From Mauremys mutica (taxonomy: Eukaryota; Chordata; Testudines; Geoemydidae): DNA of 64,000 bases. The notes under the pieces were generated by a model. It saw only the letters and a program-made list of their open reading frames with translations. It made no database searches and had not been told where the DNA came from. Below are positions 10,333 through 21,100 of the stretch, one piece after another. The stretch is taken from contig NC_059084.1 in NCBI RefSeq assembly GCF_020497125.1, forward strand, positions 6,289,501-6,353,500. Reading direction: 5' to 3'. Numbering within the stretch: the stretch's first letter is position 1; every line of letters starts with the position of its first letter. The translations under genes were made by a program, and so were the position numbers.

Positions 10333-13130
10333 GTTCAGGCTTCAACAGTTTTGTAGTTTACTTTTTTTAAAATGGACAAGGTCCCCAACACAATCTCACC
10401 TCTCCCTACCTGTGGGGGACAGGGAGGAGGCTATTTGCCTTTACTGAGAATTCTCCACTCCTTATAACCTAAGGATTAGTCCACATAGGAAGTGTGGCCT
10501 GATTTCAGCCACTAGGGCAGCTGTGTTGGTGAAAAAGTCCTAACTGTAGACGGGCAAAGCCATGATTTGCTCCTGGTACAGCTTAGCCCAATGTCAAGGC
10601 TGGGTGAGCCACACCAGTGCACATTGTAGCTTACAGCAACTTTGTCTGTGTACACTAAACGTACACTGCTGCTCCTGCTGTAGACAGGGGCTAAGGCCAA
10701 ATTCTTGATGCATTAGAGACCTCTTGTACAGAGACACAAGGCAGTCAAATTTACTCCAGGAGTGGCCTGAGCCATGTGGGAATTTGTGGAGAAGAAGAAT
10801 TTTATTTTAAGGGGGTGGGGGGGAATAGAGGGGATACACATCACTGTAATTAAATTGCATTGTTGGCCACAGTAATTAAAAAAATACAATAACCACCTAC
10901 TAGAATGGTTTTTTTTTTGTTTTTTTAAAGCAGTTGCCCCTCCTAACCACGTAAGGATCAAGGCCTGAGATGAAATCCTGCTGTGGAGCAACGTAATCAT
11001 CTACTACCATGATCACCGCCTGAGCCATCAACTTGTCTCACTATAATGACCTGAGTGCAATTATATTGCTCATTATTTTAGATCAGTTGAGCAAGACAAT
11101 TTGCTTTTTTGTACAAAGAGGAAAAATATGAGTTAAGAGCCTCTAAACACATGAAGCCTGAAGCCACATTTGGCATGAGGGAGAGTTCCTTGTTTCTATT
11201 TCACTGAATTAGAATGTTCCTTGTTAATGTCCAAGGAAGATATGTAGAGTTAGGGTAGACCTTCCCCTGCCATCCCTCCCACAAAGCAAGTATGCTGCAG
11301 GTATGGTGTGAATAGGCAGACAAATGCTAATAGGAAGTAAAGTGAGTCTCTGCTAATCCCCACCTAGGGTTTGTCTACACTGCAGCTGGGAGCCAACTTC
11401 CCATGCCAGGTAGACAGACTTGGGTTGAAACACTAAAAGTGTGGATGTTGTGGCTCAGGTGGCAGCTCAGGCTCTTTAGTGCACCCAACGCCTTACATCT
11501 GAGCTCGAGGGGCCAGGCTGAGTATCCGACAGAGCTGAAATGCCCACACTGCTATTTTTCACACTAGAGCTTGAGCCTTACTAGGGTGAGTCCCTCTACC
11601 TGGGCCAGGAGGTTCCATCCCAGCTGCAGTATAGACCTAACCTTAGCTATCCATTGGAATTTAAAGACTAGACCGAATAGGTGCTACCTTTTAAGTCCAT
11701 GGCAATAGTGTCCATGGAATGAAGAACGGCCTGGAGGACCTTCTTCATCCCATTCCATGCAAGATCAGGTTCTACGACAAAGGGAGCTGTTGTGCCGAGA
11801 GCACTGAAATGGGGCAGATGCTCTTGATGGATCAGGACAAGCTACTAGGGACTATTTTACAACTTATAACCTTTTCCCTCCGTTGATTTCTATCATTAGC
11901 AAGGGCACAAAATCACTTCATTTCTGGTGCACTAATTCCATTCATTGTATGCCCGTGCAATACTCTATCTTGTTAACATGGGAAACTACATTTCATTCCT
12001 GTCTGTTGTGTTATAAGAATGAAGAGCAATTAAAGATTTCAAGCCTCTGGATGTTATAGTTAGGTTAATGGTGCCCTCTGCTGGCTAAAAGCATTGATTT
12101 TACTCTGTAAAACTACACTAGTCTTTTGCATGGCATTGTAAAGGGACATATACTGGTGTGAACAATGTGTGAACCTAGGCAGTCTTTCACAGCTGAAAGA
12201 AATGGCCTACACTGGATTAACTTTACAAGAAGATTTCTTTCAGGATCTCAGTTTCTATCCTAATTATATCCATCATTAAAAACACTGTGATCCTCCTGCT
12301 AATAAGTGAGCCAAGTTCTGAATTGAAGCTGGTTCTTACTCTTGAACAAACTTTTAAGTCAGTTTTGAGGTTTAAGATATTCCTTTTCAGATTAATACAA
12401 CTATTTAAACTAGGCACAACCCCCAGATTAGTTAGCAATGCATATTAGCGCCATTGTGGGTTTGTAATGGATGCAAACAGCCTTGTTAGTACAAAAGTTC
12501 ACTTCTATTCTATGGTAGTGCTGAAATCTATGAACACCCCACTCATCTTCACTGATTAGCGTCCAAGGTAAGTTTTTAGCAGTTCAAATATCAATTCCTC
12601 TTACCTCTGCATATTGTTATGTGGAATAATATCCCCTGCCTCTGCAGAGGTGGTGTGATGGAGCATGTCCTCCATCTGGGCTCTGGGAAGACTCCAGCCA
12701 GCTTAACTGAGGTCATTCAGATATAGCCAAGGCCTGCAGTCCTGTTAGGTGTTTTGGAGCATTGAACCAGACAAAGGCTGTAAGTGACTGGGGAGAAGAT
12801 GCAGTTGATCCTCAGTCTCAGCTGATATGCATAAAAGACAGCCAAATGCTTGACTCAAGGGATACAAAATAGTGTGGTCCTGCTTACACCTTAGAAGAGG
12901 CAGGATGTTTTGTTGGAGTCTGGTTCATGCCCCCAGACAGGGGAAGAGCTCTGTTTACTCTGAAAGGTAGCTATGGACACCATTCCATTCCCCCACAACA
13001 ATCTGTTACTGGAGGATATGGGCTAGCAGACTAAGTAACCCTACAATCTGATGCAGCAGGCAAGCCCTCGGATCCCAACCTTGATGGAATGTTGTACTAA
13101 AGCATTTTATAGGCCAGACTACACGAGAGA
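10333..13130. other. Spacer between convergent NKAIN4 and BIRC7
   Basis: About 2.8 kb separates the two predicted 3' ends. It contains the palindromic element at 11364-11646 and short homopolymer runs (G-rich at 10811, T-rich at 10909). No exon or RNA gene was recognised. Confidence 0.6.
11364..11646. mobile_element. TIR MITE with GTCTACACTGCA-type ends
   Basis: The left end CTAGGGTTTGTCTACACTGC continues into AGCTGGGA. The right end, read in reverse complement, is CTAAGGTTAGGTCTATACTG followed by CAGCTGGGA. This gives inverted repeats of about 28 bases, bounded by TA. The interior is rich in GAGCTTGAG and CTCAGGTGGCAGCTCAGGCTC-like blocks. The terminal GTCTACACTGCA is shared with the element at 29740-29954, although the interiors differ. 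Confidence 0.65.
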
Positions 13131-13139
13131 CCAGTCTAA

Positions 13140-14321
13140 AAAGGTAACAGAAGATGCTTTATTCCAAAATGTGAAGTATAAATCTACAGACTTAGCAAAT
13201 CATTTTTTCAAATCCATGAATAAGTTACTCTGCAGGCAAACTTTCCTTTATCTGCTCAAAGATCTAACAATTTCTTAAAAATAAAATCACAATTCCAGAC
13301 AAGAATCATCAGATTTAAACTAAAAGAAGTTACCACTCATCCTGTAAATGGAAAAAATTTAGGACTGAACTTTTCCATGGTCATCTTCCAGCAAAGGGAT
13401 GGTTCCTAGCAGGCATGGAAGAAGCTCTGCAGGACACTTCTGGGAGGTTGTTCAGTAACCCAGACTGCTAGTAATAGACTAGGAACATCATTTCTAGGGA
13501 GGTATCCTCGTGGAGCACCTTCTGTGTTGGAAAAGGGGCTGCCATCAGTGGCAGTCAGACTGGAGATTCTGGAAAGACAGAAGGAGTTTTCACAGTATTC
13601 AAGTTGTGTGAGGAACTCCTCATTTACACAATTTAACTTTTCTAGTCCTTTCCTTTCCTCCGTGCAGTTAATGAAGACCTGTTTGGAATAGAACATTGCT
13701 TCTTCAATGGAGTCCTGAGCTTATTTATGACATCACTGCTGCTAGATTCATCTCTAAGAGACAAGTTACATGACAAATCAAGGTCTGAACAAATATTAGA
13801 TTCTTTGTAGCTTTTCCTTCAATGTAGGATCTATGCCAGAACACCATTTCTAGCCAGCTTTCCAATCCCCAAACACAGCTACTCAGTGAAAACACGCAAG
13901 GCCTCAGGTTGTTGAGGAATTCCAGTGCTCTCTTCACAAAGCAGGGATTCCCATCCTTGTTAAGAGTGGCGAAGCAGGAGAATTTCCCCTTAAAAAAAAA
14001 AGCCTTTCAAGTTTAGAGGAGACAGAAGAGACAGACAGACACTCTCCTCCAGCCCCTTTTGGAGCTCAGGTTCTCCTGCAAAATCAGAGGGCTACAGCTC
14101 AGTGGCAAGTCTTGAAGGAAGTGGTTGTTAGCTAGGGCACAAAGTAGATGGCTAAATTCAGATCATCTACCCTGCTAGTGAAAATAACTACATTGCTTTT
14201 ACAAAGCACAAGCAAGACCCTTCCAATCCATCTGAACTATACACAAGGCATTTGAACAAAATGTTTCTATAAAACCCACCTGGTACCCCCCACCCACGTT
14301 CCCCCTTACTCACCCCATGAT
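13140..14321 (-). other. BIRC7: Presumed BIRC7 3' UTR
   Basis: This is minus-strand sequence from the stop codon to the candidate poly(A) signal. It has only short open frames, which lack recognisable domains. The extent depends on the poly(A) call. Confidence 0.4.
13158..13163 (-). terminator. BIRC7: Candidate poly(A) signal of BIRC7
   Basis: TTTATT on the plus strand is AATAAA on the minus strand, about 1.16 kb after the BIRC7 stop. It is followed on the minus strand by a T/GT-rich stretch. No closer AATAAA or ATTAAA was seen between 13158 and 14321, so it is the best candidate, without transcript support. Confidence 0.4.
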
Positions 14322-14524
14322 TCAGGACATGAAAGTCCTCACACTTCCCCTGATGACCGCTCTGCAAATGGGGCATCGTCTCAGGCTGGGGGCACATTCT
14401 GCACACACCACCAAGTGGCCACAAGGAACGAATACAATGGACACATCTTTGTCCATGCACACTTTGCACATCCTCTCCTCCTGCAACCGTCGCAGCTTCT
14501 CCTCCGTACTCAGTGGAGACTCTG
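14322..14524 (-). CDS. BIRC7: BIRC7 exon 6: RING finger and stop
   Basis: The acceptor is TGTCTCTTTCAG. The exon begins with CA, completing the Ala codon started by the G of the UBA exon. It encodes [18 protein letters not shown] and the full C-x2-C-x11-C-x-H-x3-C-x2-C-x6-C-x2-C pattern, then VRTFMS and stop. The LRRLQEER lead-in and the C-terminal VRTF-x-S are hallmarks of IAP RINGs, where the last residues are needed for dimerisation and E3 activity. Confidence 0.95.
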
Positions 14525-15132
14525 CTGAAAGAGACACACTGAAGTTTTATTACAGAACAGTGTTATCTGGACTTTTTTTTGAAAGGATCTTTCTGTTCCA
14601 TAGTTCAAGAGCTGGATTTAGGGCCATAGTTTTCCCTCCTTGTTTTGTTCAAAATTATGACCATGACAATGGCCAGGACAAACCCCTGCTATTCCAGTCC
14701 TGGGCCCCTCAGAGTTTGTCTACAGGTGGTGGGTTTGAGATTTGAACAGTGGGAGGAAGAGAGGATACAGTTAGTGAACTGTGATGTATGGGGAATCCAT
14801 GGTAAGCTCTCTTTTGGGTGTATTAATCTTGCCTAACACAATAGACCCTATTCCCTGAATGGGGCCTGGGAGGTGCTACCACATTCTGAATAATAAGAGG
14901 AAATTATTTTGCAATGTAACTGTTACATGGGAGGTAATGAGCCTTAGTATTTCCTGATGTAGAGACAGTTGTGGTCCAGCCCAGGCAGATTTTATTACCT
15001 CACCTGATTCTTTTGAGCACTCAGCCTGTGCGTCTCGTCTCTGTCCTGGCATACCTGTCTCTCTCTCCGTACGCTCTATAGAAATCAGAAGGAACGAAGA
15101 TGGCATTAATGCTCCCATGCTTAAAAAATAAG

Positions 15133-15176
<44 letters not shown>

Positions 15177-18100
15177 GGGGTCCTTTGCTGTCATTTCAGT
15201 GATGTCAGTTCAAGTGTGCTGTGTTGCTAGATGAAAAAGGTTCTCGTTAGGAGGCGGCGGCTAACCCTGCATGCTCAGCCTGGGATCGGACAGCAAAGCT
15301 GGGTTCTCTGATTCTCATAGCAACACGAAGACTTGATGAAGAACCATAAATTAGATAATCCAACTCCGATGAGTCCCGTCCCCCCAAACAAGTGGGCACA
15401 AAATTCTGATTTGGGGGGATTTTCTAAACAGAAAGATTTCTATTTTATAAAAAGGCTATTTTTGGTCAGAAAGATTGCAGCCAGCGTTGTAGCATGTTAG
15501 AGATGGAAAGGAGTGATGGAGAGCAGCATTTGTTCTTTCCTATGTAGAACTGAAGTTATAGGGTGGGGAGGTACTAACCCTAGAAATCTTCCTTTAACAA
15601 TTGCCTGTGTCCTCACAGTTTAAGCTAGAAGTCATGTTAAAAGCATATTTCTACACCACCACCACCCCCAACTGCGCCTCGAATCAGACAGAGCTTCTTG
15701 AATCATCCAGTTTAAATAGCAGGCACAAAAGGAATCCATTTCTGGATTTGCTGCAATGTCAGCACTGGGTGTAAGCCTAAGTCTTAATGTAGTACCACAG
15801 CTTTTAAAGCAAGACGTAACGGAGAAATATTGAAAAGCAGCTAGACTCCAGGTTGCTGGGAGACTGCTAATGTAACAGATGTTCCAATAACTAGAGACTC
15901 TGCTGACCCTTCTACAACTGAACCACTTTCCTCAGTATCACAGGGCTACGAAGCTAAGGAAGCATTATTGCATTTCATTCTAGTCTAGGATGAGACAGTG
16001 TAGACCCATGAGATAGCGTCACGGAAGTGCTAAAACTTCAGCGACCATCAGAGGAGGAGGTGGGATGTGATTAGATTGATCAGTGAGGTTTAAGAGGCTA
16101 AACTGCCATACCTCTTTCTTCTGCACTGCTGCTCTCTTCCCCATCTACCTGAAGCAGATCCAAGACCAGTTCCGACACAGATAAGTAGCAGGTGCCAGTC
16201 AGCAGGTGTCTACTCTGGACCAAGCTCATCACCAAGCTGTGGTCAAAGCCCATCTGCAGGACATTCTGCACTACGGAAGACTGATCCAGAGGAGGAGATG
16301 ACAATTCCCGATTCCCCACAGAATCTGTAAAGCACAGGGAGGAGACACTTTACAAAAAAAGAGGGGGAGCTTAACAGGCAACTGTAAATCTCTCCCCTCT
16401 GAGCCAATCTGTCCCATTCAGGAAAAGGCCTTTCCATGAGAATCTGAAATAAAATACCAAAGTAAGTGATCCCATCCCAAAAGTGTAGGCTCTTCAAAAG
16501 GTCCTCCTTATAGGACAGGCAGATTAGATGGCTGAACATTTCTCCAACTCATTGAGGGAACCTTCTATTAAGATGTATGAAAACCAGGTTGCAGCTACTT
16601 AACAGTTGGCTTCAGTTTCTCAGCTATATTCTACCCCAAAATACTTGCAGACAATTGTGAATGAAGTTATGCCCCCAAGCTCCTTTTGTTCTCAGTTAAC
16701 TAGTTTGAACCCTAAAGCATTCCCTTGGACTTCAAACCCATTGACTACTCCTGCAGGGAATTCTGCACCACTGCACGTGTGCAGCATTCATGTCCTCCAC
16801 AGATTTCTTTGCTTCGCTGCAGGAAAATTACTCTCATGGGGAAGCAAAGGAAAGCTGCAAGAGCAGTCACACACCACTCCCTAGCAGTGCAGGTACATGG
16901 TTTCAGGCACCTGGGGCAGCCAGCAGAGAGGTAAACCACCACAGAGCTGGTGACATCCCAGCCAGTGGCCCTGTTCCTGAGCCAGGATCAGCTGGTAGCC
17001 CCAGCTGGGCTGGAGGCAGGAGAAGATAGGATTTCCTGTTCCCCTGCTAGGAGTTGCAGGGGCTGTGTCAGACCCTCCCCCTGAAACCTACCGCTGCAGG
17101 CCAAGGGGAGCTGCTGGAAGAGGCGGACAGTAAGTCTCTCAGTCTGCGCCGCTTCCAGCAGCTCCCATTGGCCCAGAGCAGTGATCCGCGGCCAGTGGGA
17201 GCCGTGATCTGCCAGACCTGTGGACGGGGCAGGTAAACACACCAGCCCAGCCCGCCAGGGGCTTTCCTACACAAGGGGCAACCCCTATTTGAGAAACCCT
17301 GCTGTAAAGGGTAGCTTTCTTCCCTTACTCCTCAAACTTAGAATGCAGTGGCTTTTGTATCCCCAACTTCCAAAAGGTCTCTGTGTGTTGAAGATCTAGC
17401 CCACAATCACCATTTCCAGAAACAGCTGGCTTTAAACTCTCCTTCATATCAACCTCAAAAAGGCACCCAAGAACCACTTGCAAGCTCTTCTACTGGCAGA
17501 TCTACGTACTTTTAAAATACCTTTGTTGTGGGTTCTGAGGACACAGGCAATATTATCACTAGCAATGGAGGAGCCTACAGAAATGGAGTTGAGCACCCCA
17601 GATTCTGAATGCTAATCGGGTCTCTTTTGTCCACAAAACTGGTTGCTCAAGAAACTAGACTTAACTGATTTTAGTTCAGTGGCCATTCTGAGAAGTTTAA
17701 AAAAAAATAATTTGGGGTGAGATGAAGCATTTTGTAGGAAGCAAAATTTAGTCAGTTTGAATAATTGGAAAGTCGTTTGAATAAAAAAATGAAACTTGTA
17801 ATTTAATAGCATCAAAATGAAGTGGTCTGATTTTTTCAAAAGTTGGGGGCTTCCCACCCCCCAACCAAGACAAATTGGTAAATTCAGCACAAGTTTGCTA
17901 AATGTTTTTACCAACCTGAATCTGCATTTTTTGGCAAAAAAGCCTTGGCTGAAAAGTAACATCCAGCTTTAGCAGGCACTTTCAACAGCAGAGCTCACCT
18001 TGGTTTCAGGTCCCAGAGGAAGTTTCTTAGTAATAATTCTGGAAGCTATTTCATATCAAAATGCAAGCCTCTCAGAAAAGGATTCTGCCTGCAAACTCTA

Positions 18101-21100
18101 GAATATGCAGAAGCCAGAGCAATAGATCTGCAGCACTTTCATCAAAAAGACAAGACAAGAGAATATGCATTTCCACACAAACCTTGAGGTACAGGGGGAT
18201 CTTGTTCAGCCCGTTGCCAGGAGCCTCCCTGAAAACATCATAAGACACAAAACAGTCACAGGAGGGAAGTGTCTCCTCAAACCTCCCTCTACCCTCCACG
18301 GCACAACAACAACAACAGAAAACATTTAAAACTCACTGGAGCTACTAGAGTGTTGAAGTCAGAGTCCTGAACACTGCTTACAAAGTCTCTGCCCCTTGAC
18401 TGCAGCAAAAACTCACACCTGCGAAGAAAAAGGCAAATACCCAGTGAAAGATAGCAGACCTTGTCTGAAATTCAGCATCATGAGGGTGGTACTAAGCTCC
18501 CTAATGAAACAGGGTGTATAAAGCAACATCTCTACATACAAAGCGTAAACGTCATTCTTGCCACAGTGGACAGGCCCTCCCTGCTGTAAAAAAATCTTCC
18601 TGATCAAGCAGAAAGAATGGTGGTTTGAGGCTCCTGATCTCCCCAGAACAGGTCAGACTTCATTTTAGGCCTGTGAGACTGGCTTTTGCAATTGAGCCTT
18701 TCAGACAGATTGGATCACGGGGAAAATGGGTTTGTGGCCTCACCTGTAAGAGCCACCACAGCAGGACTAGGTGTAGGGCATCCCGCCTTTACACATGAAG
18801 GCCAATACAAGTGGAATACAAGGGCTGCTCCGATGCCGGTAAGAGACAAGGCAGTGTTAAAGTTACCATGAAGCAGTGGTAATAGAGATTGACCCACAGA
18901 TCACGATCCATAAACTCTTATAGACATAGGGGTCTGAACTCCAAGGCTCTGGCCAAGTTCTAGTGTGTGATTTTGATTGAAAAGCATTAGACTTGTAGAC
19001 ACAGGTCATGTAGATTTGTACAATGCCTAATCCAACAGCTCTTCACTTGGTTGTGGCCAATGATAGAAGTGTACAATGATTATCATTACCACCATCTGAA
19101 TGAGGGAGAGAAAAGATTGCAACAGTAACAATGCCGCTTATTAGGATGGGAGCTTCCGGGGTAGTTATCAGTCTCTTGGTAGTTCCTGAGCTCACTAAAA
19201 TTCCTGCTTTGACCACAAGCTGTTCCAGGATATAGTTTTTATGATGCAACTAGGCCATAAGCCACTAGATTCATTTCAGGTAGGTTTATCAGCTAGTAGC
19301 ACTCTTCGTTCACTATTGAGCTGGTTGGATTTGAACGGATAACAGAGATAGACACCTCTACATACTAATAATCCAGTTAAATCTTACCTGGGGCATGAGG
19401 TTTGACTGTGGAGCAAGGTCCATTCAGTATAAAACTGACTAATGATGTGTACTTTGGCCCCAACAAGCATTAGTATACCATGAATTACCTTGGAAACCAC
19501 TTGGCATGTTCCCTCCAGGGGTCATCTCCAAGCTCCCAGTTCCTCAAGCTGCCATCACAGTAAAAACACCTCACAGTGTCACCTTGACCTGAAAGGAGCA
19601 TTAAGAGAAGATTGGAGGTCAGGTACATGAGCAGCTAGTTACACTAACCCACATGCAATTTGATGTTGCTACCAGGAGAGCTGGGGGAGGTACAGTATGT
19701 TTAATTGTTAGCCTGCTATGGTACCAGACCAAACAGTTGAGCACACATCACGACTGTCCCAGGACTCCGGCTCACTACTTCTGCAGCTCGCCCCTGTTCA
19801 GAGACAGGGAGTCAGGTTAGAGCACTGGTTCAAAATTTGAGTTCTAGCTGGCTTGCCTAAGTTGCACCAATCAATTATTGGGATTCCAGTGTTGGGTCAA
19901 TGAACATTTCGGGATTCATGGATTCACTGTGCAGCCCCTTTGTGGGCTCATGTATCCCAAGTATACCTTAGACGTCCACTCCCACTGCACACCGCTGCCC
20001 CCTCCTGTTTCTTCATCCAGCAAACTGCTCCCCCATAAACACGGCCAACTAGGGGTCCATGAAATTGGTTTACACCACTCCCCTTCGTAATAGGAGGCCT
20101 CATTATAAAGATCCCAAGCCATCCAGCCCAGGGAAGAAACTGGGCAAGAGATTCAGTGGGTTTAACAATATCAGCATGCCTGCTACAGGGCATGATTTTG
20201 AATAAAGCTATATATAAAGTTACACCTTCCCACTCAGCAAGTTATACCTGGGTCCCACTAAAAAGAGAATTTCTGGGAGTGGATAGGCCTTCGAGTCATA
20301 AGCTGGACCCTTTAAGGAATTTCGGTACAGCTGTTCCAAAACACTGGGCATTCAGAAGTCCTTGAACACTCTAGAACAATGGAACTATGAGGATCAGATG
20401 ACTGGCAATGCTCTGGAATTGCCCCGTCTAAGTGACCTCTGGGGTTGCCATGTTGTTGGATTGTTTCCTGATGGATCCCTATTCTCAGTATTTTTTCAAC
20501 AGCTGGTCTGCAGGTAGGAAACAAATTCCAAAGCAAATCTGACAAAGGGTTTCAACTACAACCTCTGCCTTCTGGTTTATTCTGTTTTCCTGAGCTGGTT
20601 GTTCTTTTGTCAGTAGTGTTTGCCTCTAGAGCATACATAACTATAATTCCAGAAAAGCTATGAGCTAGTACACGGTGGCGATTTCACATCTGGTTTCTCA
20701 GTTCAGGACTAGTAATAAGAGGTACCTCCTCACACCATTTGTTGTGAAGTACACTGCAAAGCCTTCTCAAGGAACTCAATGAGAATCATTTAGGCTATGT
20801 TAGTATTCATGTGTATTTAATATATAGTAAACAAGAAATACTGCACATGTAGTTAGACTATAGAAAGGAATAACGTGTCTAGTGCTACATTAAGAATTTT
20901 AGTTCCACAGAGGGATTCTATCAATGCTATAAACAGAACAGCAGCTCACTGGGTCAACCCCTACAGAACTATAGGTGAAATACAGGTTGTGGAAGGCACG
21001 GAGGTCCAAATGCAGTGCTTGCATGCGTAGAGAGATTAGATAAACTGTCACAGAACAAACCAAGGAATTTTAGACACCGTCTCCGTAAGCATGTGCAGCT

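Larger units (their letters stand above)
16325..18182 (-). other. BIRC7: BIRC7 intron with interspersed repeats
   Basis: The intron starts GTTTGT and ends TTTACAG on the minus strand. It holds a composite repeat (16745-17070 plus a hAT-type half copy at 17072-17301) and a T/A-rich repeat at about 17690-17955. No additional exon is needed, because phases join directly. Confidence 0.6.

Noticed and set aside
13406..13696. 96-codon minus-strand open frame beyond the BIRC7 stop
   Set aside because: It lies in the presumed BIRC7 3' UTR, has no acceptor in phase and no recognisable motif.
14317..14745. 142-codon plus-strand open frame
   Set aside because: It is the antisense of the BIRC7 RING exon, which has a clear IAP RING on the minus strand.
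14876..15169. 97-codon minus-strand frame starting with Cys-Val repeats
   Set aside because: Its start is the translated (AC)n microsatellite and the rest has no domain; it lies in a BIRC7 intron.
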